A DNA stretch of 64,000 nt from Lepturacanthus savala (GCA_030544235.1 CM060463.1:11197690-11261689), one strand, 5' to 3'. Counted from the first letter of the stretch, positions 26,621 to 39,992 are shown. Notes: generated from the sequence alone by a model not told the origin. Program-made: numbers and translations.

Positions 26621-28005
26621 GTTTGTCAACAATTTTCAATTTAATAAAATAACTTTATGTTTAATTGAGAATTGTATCCTAAAGAAGCTTTGTTTAATTT
26701 AAGTTTTGGGCCAAGAAACACCACAGAACATACCTAAAGATCAAAGGCAGTCCCCCCTGATCTTGAGGTGAACACGTTTTGGGGCTGATATCACATACAG
26801 GAAGTGTCTCAAAAACTCCACAGAAATAATGTTTCAGTTCATCCCCTGCATTACTGTGAGCTAGTGGGAGTTCAAAGATGAGGTAAAATATGTTTCTGTT
26901 CTAGCCAGGCTGTAACCACAGCAGCTCTGAAGACCAACAGAAGAAAACAAATATGCATGCATTTTTCTGAATCCTGTTCCCTGATATGTGAATGTAAATT
27001 TTATAGACAGTAGTAGCATCTCGATCCCAGGCCGACAAGGTTCAAAACCAATGTTGTGGTTTTTCCAGTTTCTCATGACTCACATTCCTCTCTGTAATGA
27101 GGGCTCCTGAGGCAGCACTGCCATTAAAAGGTCTGCTGTGCGACTAGCCAAGAGAGCAACAGTTGTGACCGAGATCCCTTAATAGGCCATTTATTCATGT
27201 TCAAATGTTCTTTTCTTCTTTTATTTCGTTCTTTGGCTTTCCTCATTTGTCTCTCTGTGTCTCTATCTGTTCCGGATCCCTTGTGATACTCCCATTTAAC
27301 TGCCTCAAGATGCAATCCATTTGCTCTCTTTTAGAGTTTGCTCCCTTCCAGCTCCTTGTTTATCCATCATCTCTTTTCATGAGTACCTCTCTGTCTACTT
27401 CCTCAATGTCAGGCCCTCACAGCATGCCATTCTGAGCTTTCCCCACCCTCATTATACATCTTGATTAGTCATTGATTTCTTTCATTACACATCTGTTTGG
27501 TTCTGGCTTAATTTATCTTCTCTGATGACCTTTTTACCTCAATGAAGCCCCATGCAGCTACATTGTTAGCATAGATCTGCTAGCCAAGTATGAGGCTGAT
27601 GGTCTAATCTGTTCGTTGTTGAGGGATGACTGACATTAAGACCAATGTAGTATCTTATTCTAGAGAGCATTAATGGAGATTGGAGTACACCAGGCTTTAT
27701 TGTCCCGGTTGTAATTTAAAGGACGACACTGGCGTTTAACTTTGTTACCTATACCTTAATCTCCTAAAACCCGAACTTGCATGGCCTGCATGTAGGGAGC
27801 ATACATATGTGGGCGCCAGGTGCTAGGAGGTTAAGGTCAGCATAGATGAGTGTGATTGAAAATTATTGAGCTCCAATAAACAAATGCATTAATTTGGTCC
27901 TTTTAAAGCTTAATTTCTGCTAATTTACACCTTCTCTGCTTCTTTTTCATTGAGAACTTGACTCTCTGATGTTCTGGACTAATTATTCAGACTATACATG
28001 GATAA

Positions 28006-28304
28006 GGGGTGGCTGTGGCTCAGAGGTAAAGGAGTTGTCCACTAATCAGAGGGTTGGCATTTTGATTTGCAGCTCCTCTGGAGTTCATGTCGATGTGTCC
28101 TTGGGCAAGATACTTAACCCCGATTTGCCCACAGCCAAGTGTGAATGATTGGCTTCCTGATGTGCAGACGGCACCTTGTCTGTCAGCCACCATCATCACT
28201 GTGGGAATGTGGGTGAATGAACACTTGTAGTGTAAAGCAGTTTGAGTGGTCGAAATGGCTAGAACGGCGCAATACAAATGTCAAAAGTACAAATACAAAA
28301 GTCC
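28006..28304 (+). mobile_element. tRNA-derived SINE-like element
   Basis: The 5' part GGGGTGGCTGTGGCTCAGAG matches an RNA polymerase III A box (TGGCTCAGAGGTAAAG). A degraded B box, GGTTGGCATTTTGATTT, follows about 45 bp later. The body contains TCGATGTGTCCTTGGGCAAG, and the tail contains GTAGTGTAAAGCAGTTTGAG, TGGCTAGAACGGCGCAATAC and AAATACAAAAGTCC. I recognise this as an abundant percomorph SINE-like repeat. The B box is mutated, so this copy is unlikely to be transcribed. Confidence 0.75.
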
Positions 28305-30217
28305 ATAATAGAAACTTTGGGATTTTCTGACTAAAAATGAACTCCATAGGAAAAAGCAGTGATTCGGCATTCACATTATTATAGCCTAATTTGAAATTAC
28401 ATTAAATTAATCTTAAACATTGCATTTTGTTGATGTCATATAGTGGGAGATTTAACGAAAGGGGGAAGGCAGTGAAAGAGAGCCTATAACGTAGCTCTCT
28501 TGGTATGCATTATGTGCTTGTACACATCCAAATTATGACCACATGCTTTGACCTTCCGTTGTGTACATTATATGCATTTTCTTTTACCCAGTCTTTTATT
28601 AGAACCAGTTGTGTGACGACATTTTACTGTAACTGAAGCATGTGTTTGAAGGATATCTTCCTTCTTTAAGCGCAGGGTATTCTTACAGGTTCATCATGCA
28701 ATGACACTGTGTTTTACTGAAGCTTACAACACAAGCTACATTGACTTAGCATAACAAGTAAGAACCCTGCCAAAACTTACAGTAAGCTTCTGGCTGCATG
28801 CTGACAGTATTCATTTTATTACCAATGTGCAGGCTATTTTACAATAAAATTTCATGTTAAACTATTATGCTACATTACAGCCATTTAGTACTGTAAGTGA
28901 TCTAGGGTTTTGTGGATGAGGGAGCATTGTACAACACTGCACATTAATAGTGACCACGTCCTCCAAATCTCGGTGTTTCCCTGCATGTGTTCTGAATAAA
29001 AATGTCAACCTTTGAGTCTTTGGTAATAAAACCTCCCCCCAAACATGAATATTTTCATTAATATAAAAATGACATCATCTTGGACTTTCAACTGGACTTT
29101 GTGACTGGTTCATGTGTCACAGCAGTGAAGCCTAAGTTAAGTAGATTTTATGGTGTAGAGGAGATCATTTCAAACACACACTGCCGCATTCAACTAGATC
29201 TAATGTATCTTGGAACTTAAATTTAGAAGCCCTAGTCCAGGAAACAAATAAACATCTTGTACCATTTCAGTAATTCCTGTCCTCATTCCTTGACCCTTGA
29301 TGACATCCTATTTCAGTGTTTACTGAACTCAAAACATGCCTGCTCCTGTTTGGCGCCCACTCAAGAAATTTTCTAAATCATTTTAATAATCTGTGACCCA
29401 GGACCAAGCAGGTATTTCATTGATTTTAAAATTGCGAGCTGAAAATGTTATGAAACTGCAGCCCATTTTCAGACCCCTTTGATGACCTGATCCATTTGTA
29501 CAATCTCAGTGACATTTTAAAAGTGTCTTTTTGTTCTCTCTCCGATACACAACAAGTGTCTACTTCTATCTGTTCAGTTTTGTAATCCTTTCTGACCTTT
29601 GCTCTGTACCCCCAGACTGTCTAACATACCGTCTCTATCCACTAACACACTCATAATTGCACAAAAAACCTCAAATTTATCTTCAGTACTTCCAAGTCAT
29701 TGGCTTCCGCTGGAATCTGTAGATTTGGGAGGTGGACAGGGGTCATGGAGGCCACTGTGCCGGTGTCTCCCTATTCCTTTGTGATAAATCACACAGCATT
29801 TCCCTCCTCCCTCCCACAAACCGTGCTATCTCCGCCGTCACTTGTTGATTCATTTATCAGGCTGTCTTTTCGTTACAGAGCTGCCACCACTATGGTAGGT
29901 CATTAAGCACTTCTAACCCAAGTAGCTGCCAGTTAAAGAACTCATTTACCTCATTACAGATAGTGTATAAGGTTAAACTATGTAGCTGAATGATCATTAA
30001 TTGGCCAAATGGGCTTTTAATGTGACTAAGTTGAACTGCTTTAGAAAGATTGCCATAATAGGGGTGGGTGGGTGTGTGTGTGCGTGGGTTTCATTGCATC
30101 ATGTCTGCGGGACACAGTCAAACAAATGTCTCTTCTCTTGCCATCATAGTTTCAACAATTTCTTACATGTTGTGCCAGAAGACACCACCCTTGTAGTCCT
30201 TGGAAAACTCTCAGTCC
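28305..30217. other. Intronic stretch without a gene
   Basis: AT-rich unique sequence. I see no exon, long repeat or structured element in it. Confidence 0.55.
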
Positions 30218-30264
30218 CTACAAGCCAGAGAAGTAAGTAACTTACTTGCGTCTCTGGCTTGTAG
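30218..30264. repeat. 47-bp hairpin (nested inverted repeats)
   Basis: CTACAAGCCAGAGA (30218-30231) pairs perfectly with TCTCTGGCTTGTAG (30251-30264). The loop contains AGTAAGTAACTTACT, itself a perfect palindrome around a central A. Only the bases TGCG stay unpaired on the right. It lies 116 bp upstream of the SINE-like copy at 30380. Confidence 0.9.
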
Positions 30265-30379
30265 AAATTCCTCCAACGGGCTGAACAGATTTTTTTGTGA
30301 TGGGTGGTTTGTGTCCATCAACTCGGTCCAGACTGAAATGTCCGATGGATTCCCAAGAAATTCTGTCCAGGGGACGATG

Positions 30380-30688
30380 AGTGTGTAGAGTGCTGTTGCC
30401 TCACAGCAAGAAGGTTGCCTTTCTGTGTGGAGTTTGCAGATCCTCCTTATGTCTGCGTGGGTTTTCTCCAACTTCTTCCTACAGTCCAAAATATACTAAT
30501 GTTAATTGGACACTGCCCATAGGTGTGAGTGTGTGAGTGAATGGTGTGTGTTTTCCACGATATATGCTGGTGGTGTCTATCTGAGGTGTATCCCTGCCTC
30601 TCACCTGTAATGCGTTGGGATTGGTTCGAGCAGAACACCACGACCCTAATAAGGAATAAGCGGGTATAGAAGATGACTGACTGACTTT
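30380..30688 (+). mobile_element. SINE-like teleost repeat with (GACT)n tail
   Basis: Landmarks in order are GTTGCCTCACAGCAAGAAGG, TTTCTGTGTGGAGTTTGCAG, TATGTCTGCGTGGGTTTTCT, CTACAGTCCAAAATATACTA and GACCCTAATAAGGAATAAGC, then GGGTATAGAAGATGACTGAC. This is a very common fish repeat. The box-B-like segment expected after AAGAAGGTT is deleted in this copy. A 3' fragment of the same family lies at 44839-44898. Confidence 0.75.
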
Positions 30689-30751
30689 AGTATCTAGTGC
30701 CGTCATCCGGACGAAATTCCAGCTTGCCCGCTACTTTTTTGCCAAGATGAT

Positions 30752-30794
30752 GTGGATGACCGTCCGACCCGTGTGGATGACCGTCCGACCCGTG
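30752..30794. repeat. 21-bp tandem duplication
   Basis: GTGGATGACCGTCCGACCC is present twice in direct succession. The copies are identical, which suggests recent slippage or duplication. Confidence 0.9.
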
Positions 30795-33700
30795 TTAGCT
30801 GATGTGTGTCGGTAATAGAAGGGTCGTGTCGCACAATCAGCCAGTCAGTTGTTTGGAAAGCTGTTTCTAGTTCTGCAGCCTTGTGTACACACACCATTTC
30901 AGGGGGAGTGAGAGTGGTGAAGGGAGGGTGTGTTACGGGAGGTAGGGGTGGGTGCAGTTGACTAATTGTTGTAACGTGGCCTAATGGCGCACGACTCTTA
31001 CTCCCTCCAACTCCGTCATCCTGCGTCAAACAAGCCTTGGACTGCTTCTCTCCTCAGTCGTCTGGAATGCACACTTAATCATGCACAAATGAGCGTTGCA
31101 AAAAGGACTTCGTCCACACACACGTATACCCACACCTCTTGTACCTCCCCAGGGAGTCAAACCCAAATCTTTGAGTTTATCCACTCCTTCTCAGTGTTTG
31201 TTTTCCCTACATTTATGTCATCAGGCACGATTTCCCCTCCGAGTTCCCTACAGTCTTCCACCATAAAGCGCTGCTTTTGAGCAGCTCGGGTTAGCGGTAA
31301 TGGGGGTCGCTTGCTGCGAAGTTATGAGGTCTTCTATGAGTCCGGTATGGCTCACTAAAAAGAAATGATGAGAATCTTTTGTAAGGGGTGGGAGGGTCTC
31401 TCAGGCATCCACAGTAAAAAGAAAAATAAAAAAAATGTTTTATGCCATGGGTTTGCAATGTGCTACTCTTGCAGTTTTGTATCACCATGAATATATGGCA
31501 CTGTATTGAGTTGTAGGAACACTGGTAGAAAGGTTGAGTTAAGTTAAAAGATATCTGCATACATACTTGGATAATTCTGATTTTGATCAACATCCTGCAC
31601 ATACAACACCATTTTACCACTGGAATCCATTGATCACAATTATTAAGATCTAGATATTTTTGTCTGTGGAGGATTTCTACGAACACTACTTGTCAGATTC
31701 TGCAGAGTTTTTATGTTTACTGTATATGTCAGCAGATTTCAAAGCTGTTTAGGTTGGGTTTAGGAGGTTCAATCAATTCCTATTATATAAGTCCATTTCA
31801 GGGTTGGGCTAAAACCACACTAGATACTTAAATTTGGCAACACACTTAGCTAATTTAGATTTTTTTTTCTCATGGGTTTTATGAGCCATCAATAGAGATG
31901 TTTTGGTGCATTGGATCGTCACTAAGTCAGCAATAAAACCTGGTATGCTAGCCTGTGCTAATGTTTAAGTCCTGGGGGATGGGTAGATGGATGGATTAGA
32001 GTGCTATTGTGGAGGGTCACTCTCTTCTTGACAAGAAACCATTACAATTTAATCACCTCAAAGCTTCCCCTTTGATCAAAGCCAAGTTTTATTTTAAATT
32101 CTTGCTATATATGGCACACACATTCTGTTTACTAGACAACTTTATGAGGATATGGTGTACTTTAGAAAGCCCGGATTCCAGGAGTGTTGTCATAAAAAAG
32201 CCAGTAGGAGAAGATTCAGTGTAAAGAGAGACAACTCAAACCGCATAATAGTCAATAGTATATTTAAACGGTCGGGTTCTGTTTCAGAACCTCTCCAGAA
32301 GTGAGTGCTTTCAGTCCCGTGTGTCAACAGATTTTCAAACGGTTAATTGTACTTTTATATCTCAGTTTTTTAAAGGCTGACATAACATTGTGAGATTCTT
32401 TTTTTAACATTAGTTATTTTTAGTTTGGATTATGTCACGTTCTTGCCCATTACAGTGTGTTTTGAACCAGAGATGCAGATTTACAATTCCTTAGTCTTAC
32501 GACAAACCGTAATTGTACCTTTCCTTTTGAGGGTCCTGATGAACCAAGTTAGTCAAGATCTTCCCGTCCTGATGACCCCCCCCCCCCCTCCTCCCCCCAG
32601 TCTCTGCTTCACCTCCATCACTCAAACAGCCACCTCCTCTTCAGTAAAAAAAAAAAAAAAAACTTCTCTAGTGGATTTAAGGGTTAGCCACACCTCACTG
32701 CATTCGCTCCTTTCAATGGGCTGTCACTGATTGGAGTCCATTTGCATATAAATGGACAACTAATTCTCTCCTCCTTAATAGTGCTTGGTTGAGAGAATTC
32801 AATACAAAGAAAGTTTTTAGGCTCATCTCCACATTTGACCTCAAACTGAAGTGCTCAGGGAAGATATTGCCGTGTTTCTATCTGCCTCGACATCCGATGG
32901 AGAGGATAATGCGATTGCTGTAATGGAAAAGAGTCCGAGCAGGCGACGCTGGTTTGCCATGTTATCATACTTACGTTTAACACGCTGGGTTTGCCTCTCT
33001 TGTCTTTCTGGGTGTTTCTGTCTTTTTTTTTTCTTTCTCTCTCCTCCAGAGTGCAAGGCAGAAATATCATTTGGGGACAGATGGATCTCCCCTTTTTACT
33101 CTCGAGACAGTTTCCTCTCTGGTCCTCTTATCTCCGATCTGTCCATTAATGGCAGCAGGAGGGGGCGAGGGGGTAAACGGAGGCTGGTGAAGGGGAAGAG
33201 CCACCGGACTTTTTGCAAACGGATGAACCTCTCCTCTCCTCCCCCCTTTGCCTGACATCCTCCCTCTCCACCCCTCCTCTCTGACTCATATCCTCTCTGC
33301 ATTCTTTCTCCTCCTTCCTCCTCTTGTTCCGCATCCAATATCCTCTGTCTCTTGTTCTTTGTGTCATCCAAACCATTTTAGTTTTGGTTCTCCTAAACCC
33401 TGTTGGCAGTTATTTCCCTGTGTGTTTTTACTGTTATCTAGAGTTAGCCTGGTCACTTGACTGAATTCCAAGCATTTTTAGCTGTGTTCCTTGACCTAAA
33501 TTATTATCACTAGTTCTTATCAGCTATTACTGGGTACAAAAATATTTTCTTATCAATACTTGATAAAGGCTACAGCAGGTTATTGTCTCGGCACATATTT
33601 TAGTGAAGAACACGAATCGCATTGTTTGATTGAGGTTTAAATCAACACAGCGAGTAGTTTCTAGTGAAACTTTCGATCAGAAGCATGGTAACGTTAATTC

Positions 33701-34177
33701 AACAACTTCTGACAAAGCAAGACAGCATTAACTATTTGCTGAACTTATTGTAATCTTCATTTTAGTGAACTTTCTTTGTACCGTATTACAAATGTATGTT
33801 TTAGAGTCCATTGTACATGTCGAAGGAGTCATTTTTAAGAACTGGGGCTGGATAATATAGCTGAAAAGCAAGTCACGATGAAATATTTCCATTCAGTCAA
33901 TACTGATAATTGTGAATAATTAAAGACTAGGAGAAGAAAGTTTAAAATGATCCACTTTATTCATCAAGACACACGTGTAATCGTTTAAATTTGAACACAG
34001 CGATGATTTGTCAACAATTCCTCCTCAGCGTCTGCATTCGTTTTCTCATCCATGCTGTTCCCACTGTTGTGTCACACGTCGGTGGCCTGTCTGAATAACA
34101 AACTGTTATGACTGGCTGGTTGGGTGGCATTTGTAGCATACGCCGTTATCAAGGGAGGGAAATCTCTGTCATTAGGT
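30795..34177. other. Intronic stretch without a gene
   Basis: It contains a C run (32578-32589), an A run (32646-32661) and the pyrimidine tract at 33222. The reverse frame of 131 codons at 31291-31686 has no recognisable domain. A passage near 33840-33920 (GGGGCTGGATAATATAGCTG) may be a repeat edge. Confidence 0.5.
33222..33350. repeat. Polypyrimidine tract
   Basis: CTCTCCTCTCCTCCCCCCTT and onward is C/T-rich for about 130 bp. The reverse-strand frames of 76-91 codons, rich in Arg, Glu and Gly, are artefacts of it. Confidence 0.75.
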
Positions 34178-34354
34178 CTTTCCATTTTCAATTGGCAATC
34201 AAAAAATCCAAAAATGAAAAGGTGACTGGTTATTTCGCTGTTAACACAGCGTCTAACACAAAAAAGAATGACTGTTTTTTCCAAATTTTAATTTTAGGCT
34301 CACCTTTTCACCTTTTCAGTTTGAGATTTTTAATTGCCAATTTAAAATGAAAAG
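34178..34354. mobile_element. Foldback/MITE-like inverted repeat
   Basis: The left arm (34178-34229) reads TTCCATTTTCAATTGGCAAT then CAAAAAATCCAAAAATGAAA, AGGTGA. The right arm (34301-34354) is its imperfect inverse: CACCTTTTCA ... TTTTTAATTGCCAATTTAAA, ATGAAAAG. Arms of about 50 bp flank a spacer of about 70 bp. No transposase is present. Such structure suits a small nonautonomous DNA element. Confidence 0.6.
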
Positions 34355-37300
34355 AACAAATGATACACGGATTGAGGGAGCTCGTTTGGGAGTCGTTTTT
34401 GCATATTCGTTACGTGCGTTCATTTGTAGTGATACTGACGATTATTCTATTGAAAAATTTTTTCTCATTGCTATTGATGAAGTGTCAATGGCGGTATTAC
34501 TAGTATCACCAGTATCGCACACTGTCATTTTAGCAGGGCTGATCTGCCCTTTACTCCTCCAGGATTGGGCACCACCAGCGATTTTGTAAATCCCAAACTA
34601 GTGTGGAATAAACCTTTGTAGGAAACTACATAGCTGTTTAGTTTCTAAACCACTACCTTTGGAAGTATTTGCTGGACATATTTCGAATCTGGTTACACCA
34701 TTAAAATGTCTTGGCTTGTAAAGTCCAATTTTAAAAACGGCAGCCAACCAGCAGCTTGGTGTTTTAGGGTCTTTTTAAACACAACTAGAATCCTATAACT
34801 GACAGAACATAAATGTGTGTGTGTGTGCTGAGATAGAGAGGTGAAGGCGGTGTGGGTCTGTGCTTTATGGAGAGAGAGAGAGCCTGACCTGCGTGTAGAT
34901 AGAAGTTAAGGTGAGCTGAGGACATCAAACCTCCATTGCACCAACAGTAGTATGACCCTTAAAAAAACAGTCCACATTTACTCACTGGCTGTTGACTAAT
35001 GTTGGGCTGTTGCAGTAATATAACAAGCTTTTAATGTGGTCTGCTTGGTTTTGTGTGTGTGTGTGGTAAACACTTCACTTCTCTTGATTCAATTGTTACA
35101 TTTTGATAAGTTTCCAAACAAAGCCGCATAAATCCATTTAATTATATCCCCGTTTCAACGAGGAGAGTTTTAGTGGCGTACAAGACTTTCCCACCCTAAT
35201 AAGGATTCTACAAAGAACAGTTTCTGGCATATAAATGGCCACATTTAAAGAGACTGGCACACAATCAATAATCAACAGCTTTAGGCTAAAATGCATGTCA
35301 TTTCATTTTTTAAAGGGGCCATTTCACTCAAATTCCAAAAACAATATATTTACATCTTATTTAGAGTAGCAGTCAAAAATTTGGGCATTCATTCTCAGTC
35401 AAAACAATACAAATGATTGAAAAACTAGTTTGGGTTTCATTTGTCTTTTTTTCCTTCTCTTCAATGCAATGGAGGGAATGTAAATTGGTCTGTGGTCAAC
35501 ACAGCGTTATTTAAAAAAAGAAATATTTCTGGGAACAATCTCAATCACACGGGATAATCCACAAACAACAATGTGAGAAAAATAAATATTCCCTAATTTG
35601 TCACATACCTAAACACATTCAAGAACATCCTTTTAAATAATTTGACCCAACAGACCCTTCACAACCTTGACAAACCCGATGCCTGTCTGTCGAACCGTCT
35701 TATTAGCCGACGGCAGCTCTGGCAAGAAATATGCCAACTGACCCCTCCTCTGAGTTTCTGGTTTGTCTCTCATGTTTTTCCCTTCATCATTCCCTGTGTC
35801 TGTATGATGAATCTTCTAGATTATCTTGTCCATGACACCCCCCCCCACTCTCTCCCACCATCTACTCCTCTTTGCCTTTCCTTCCATCTTTTTTCTATCT
35901 CATTTCGTCTTTCTCATTACCAGCCGGCATCATTATTTGGGGCTTACCTGCCCACGGTTGCTGGAGTATTTAGTTTTCCCTGGAGCGGGGGAGATTGCTT
36001 TTTCCCCTCTGAAAACAGTGATTAATGACGCAATATTTCTGACGAGGCAGAAAATACCAAGCACGCCCCAGTTTTGAAGAATATTATTTTCACCAACAAG
36101 CATTTGGTCACAAAAAATACTCATTATCTCCTCTCATCAGAAAGGCCCTTAGCTTTCTTCCTCTTTCTCTTCTGGTTGTTCCTTTTTTTTGTTTAGGTAA
36201 AGCAGATTTCTTTAATTTGACGTCTATAAAGTGAAATAAAAAGGAACAAGGCATTATCCTCTTTTGTTTTGTTTTAATTTAAAGCACTTAAAACTTTGTT
36301 TTTCTAATTAGTTTTGAACTGTGTGCAGAATTTGACACTCGGAGGCTGTTTTCACATTCGTCTGCTGAAGGAGGAAAGTTTCTCTGTGCTTATTTGAAAG
36401 CAGGAGTTTAAGGAATGATGTGGAAACTTAAAGCGATGATGCAGAGTGTGGACTTTTTAGGAGACATCTTGTGCAGTAGTCAAAGTTTTGAAAAGAAAAA
36501 ATATTTGAATGTTCGTCATTTTCTTTAACGTGGGAGGAGGCGGACACGGAATTTGACACTTGAAGCGAGGCAGTTTAACTTAAACACAATGTGAGAAACA
36601 TAGTAGACGCATGATTTCCAAGCAGAATATCTTATAGCATGTCTGGAGGGAATCTTTAAAACCATTACTTTTTGCTACAGAATCAGTCCTCTTATGTAAA
36701 CCTACCAGGAAAAGACAGGGTGGGGAACATATCTGAAAAGTTCCTAACTTGAGCAAAATTAAAAAAAAATATATATACATGTTATTTCCTTCCTAGGCAC
36801 AGGTGCGTATTTAAAGGTAAAAAGGTTGTGGATAAATGTGTGACAAATACCTGTAGGTTTTCATTACCTTACCACAAATCCATCACATTCAAACCGATTG
36901 TAGAGGCAAACATTCATCATGTGAGCATACCTGAAAGGCAAAGTTCAGAATAGCTCAGAATAATTGCGTTTTATTTCTGTCTCAGTTTGACTTTGGATGA
37001 AAACACTAGTGGAGCGAAGTGTGAAGCTGTTTTTTTATCGTCTTTTTGTTTAATAAAGAACGTGATAGCCGGCTGCCACACATCGAATCCTATATCGTTG
37101 CAATTAGAGAGTTTAACAGGGTTTTTCTCTAGCTTTTGTGAGTCGAGAGTATTGCTGAGTTACACTTCTCCATTCGCCCCGTCGGCCTCCGGCGTCATCA
37201 CGTTTGTAAGCCGCCGCAGCCTCAGCCCTGTGCAGTGTTAGCTTTGGGTCTGGCTGCTGCACGTTTCCTGAGTTAAGGCTAAGGCTTCTGAATGTGCACA

Positions 37301-39418
37301 AGACTTAGCTTGAGCGCTAACATCAACACCGTAAGCCCTTACCGCCGAACTAAAACAAAGTCAGTTTCCACCACGACCCACATTTTCATCTGTGACCTTT
37401 GAGGCACGTCAGAACCTGCTGCGATGGCATGTTATTGTGGCGTTTAGCGCCGTTAAGCGTTTGTTTTTGGTTACCGAGGCTGGATTCTGTTACACCGAGA
37501 AGGACCTTTAAACATCTACCCCCGCCCTAAAAGAACTTAAACGCTGCTGTGTGGAAGCAAAACACACAGGCTTTAGTTGTGCCTGTGTGTGTTGTCTCAG
37601 CTCATGGCTCACTGTTGAAACCTTTATTTAATTGAGCAGTTTTGGTGGAGATGGCCTCGCTGAACAAAACCTCTAAGTATTTCAATAGAAAAATCCCATA
37701 GGCTTTCGGTTGAGGTACAAAAATAAGTTATCCCTTGAGCACTCTGATGGTTGACAGTTGTGGTTTTAGTTGAAATGTCTCTTTGCTATTGCTATTGACT
37801 GTGAGACATCATTACTCCTAAAGGAGAGAGGGAGATGCAAGGTGCAAAGCTGCAGTTTTCCATTGTCAGTTCTAACTCAGTCAAAAGTATCGTCTAAATA
37901 CACATAATGACACGCTCTCATTTTTAGCTCCAGTTTGACTTACACTTTCCAAGGATCTCATTATCTCCGATAAACGCCCATAAATCTGCATAAAGATCAC
38001 AAGAAAGACACTTAAGAACTTTCCTCGCTTACTCTTACTTAAACTGAGCTGATATTGACACCAAAGTTTCTAACCATTTATTATGTCTCTCTCCGTCTCT
38101 TCTCTTTCATGGTCCTGGTTTTCTTAATGTTGCTTGACGACGATGACTCTTCTTCGATCCCTTCATCAGGTAAGAAAAATAATACCCTTACTGTGTATTT
38201 GGCACATATGTCCTGTGATGAATGTGCAACTCTTCCTCCCACATCATAAAGATTTTTTTTTTTTTTCCTGCAAACCTGTCACCCACCTGCTATGACAGGA
38301 ATAAACATGTAGAATTTCCATCAAATTGTTGACAGAAGTGTAGAGGAAGCGTGAAGGAAGGTCGTCGTGGACGCACTTGTAGCCCAGATGCAGGAATAGT
38401 TGGTCTTCAGGGAGTGGAGGCACAGGTTTGCTCCAACATGATGATGATGATGGTCATGTTGAATAGATGGTATCCTAATAAACTATTCTTGCATCAGGGT
38501 TTCGAGTGCGCGGCCACCTTCCTTCACGCTTGTTCTCCCATCGCGGTCGGCACGTCTCCACCAGCATAGTAGAGGGAGCAATGAAGATGAAGAATGAGGC
38601 AGATCTTTCCGCACCACTGCCTCTTCAGTGGGGGTTAAAATAATATTTAAAAGTTGACTGAGTTGTCTGTCTGTCTGCATACCAGACACATGATGACGGT
38701 GGTCGTAGCAGGGCATCACCCAACGCCAGACGGAGTTTTTCCCTTCGCAAAGATGACGACATTTCCACGTCCCCCACCCAGTTTAACATCCCGCAATCCC
38801 TTGAGCCCCGAGCACTCACCGCAGCCGACCTGGATGTGTCACCGTTTCTGACGTTCAGTACATTTTCCATTCTATTCCTCTGATCTCCCCTAAAAATCCA
38901 GAGCCCCTGGTGAAGATCCAGTCTGCAAATCTCGCCAAAAGGTTGCAGATAAAGTTAACGTGAAATGGCAGCGTGATAAAGCTCACAGAGGGAGGCCCTT
39001 TTGGAGGAAAATAGTTTTGCTATACAGTTTTCATCTATTTTACTCTTGGGCAAAATAGATGAAAATTTATAGAACATAGAGTAGATGTTTTTTTCAGCAC
39101 GGAAGACTCCAGTGAGCCATCTGTCATTTCTACATATATAGAGCTGTGCTACTGTGTTTGCATGCTTAGGAAGGTATATAATGTATATAATGCATGCATA
39201 TGTTGGTGGCTGGCTCTTGTGAGGGATAAACCTCGGTATTGGCTGTTGCTACATGGGCATTTTGGGGAATTTCCTATTTAACTTGGTAAAAAGGAAAAAA
39301 TCCATCCTGTGATGGCATCGATCACTGAAGGTACACTGTGGTCAGCAGGGTATTTATTTTTTAAGTGTTGCCACTGCTGCCATTGTGCTAAAAATTTAAG
39401 TTATCTTGTTCTTTAAAT
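34355..39418. other. Intronic stretch without a gene
   Basis: Mostly unique sequence with modest AT bias. A locally CpG-richer patch lies at 37160-37480. A frame ending at a donor-like TCAG|GTAAGA at 38168 was considered as an exon but not supported. Confidence 0.5.
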
Positions 39419-39813
39419 GGTCCCATGTACCATTTTCCTGGGTTTTATTTGATGTTCTGATATCACAAACAAGATATTTGATTGGTTTTAAGTACTGAGA
39501 ATCATCTAAATATAGATTTACATCTCTCTTAACGTTCTTTCTGGAGCTCTAGAAACAACAGGTCATTTTGTGTCTTATTATTATTAATGAGCCACTCCTC
39601 TGATTGGCTGATATTATTGGATGTGAATCGGGGTGGGAGTGGGGAACTTGACTATATAGATGTGACATGACAACGGCTCAGCACAGTTTCTGAATCTGGC
39701 CTTTTTAAAACATGGCAAAGTATTAATACCTCGACACCTCGATTAACACCTCGACCTTCATTATAATAATCCTAGAAAAAAAAATCAAATATGATATATG
39801 GAACCTTAAAGTT
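39419..39813. repeat. Teleost interspersed repeat bounded by GGTCCCAT / ATGGAACCTTAAAG, copy 2
   Basis: The left edge TGGTCCCATGTACCATTTTC and right edge TATGGAACCTTAAAG are approximate inverted repeats, which suggests a nonautonomous DNA element of about 395 bp. The middle carries CACTCCTCTGATTGGCTGAT, a phrase I associate with a widespread fish repeat. It has no coding capacity. Confidence 0.6.
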
Positions 39814-39992
39814 ATAATCACAAGTTTTTTATTCAGAAGTAATGGGTTAAAATCTCATGATTCCTTATTAGTCCACCCAACTATATGCCAAATAAAGCCT
39901 GAGAAGCACCGGACACTGTGATTGACATTCAGGGTCTCAACAAAAAGTGCAGTTGCTTGGGTGGTCCTGTCTATGGTGAATACATATATGAT

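Larger units (their letters stand above)
19691..28005. other. Low-repeat intronic stretch without a gene
   Basis: This is the longest part of the window with little recognisable repeat. Several patches look possibly constrained (20550-20660, 23380-23540, 23680-23800, 24390-24490, 26440-26620). No convincing exon is present in any frame; the 141-codon reverse frame at 21264-21689 lacks any domain. Confidence 0.55.

Noticed and set aside
33096..33371. Arg/Glu/Gly-rich minus-strand frames
   Set aside because: They are the complement of a polypyrimidine tract, with several overlapping frames open at once.
38114..38172. Possible small exon encoding a signal-like peptide, ending at donor-like TCAG|GTAAGA
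   Set aside because: The donor matches consensus, but no convincing acceptor or homologous protein supports it, and such donors occur by chance.
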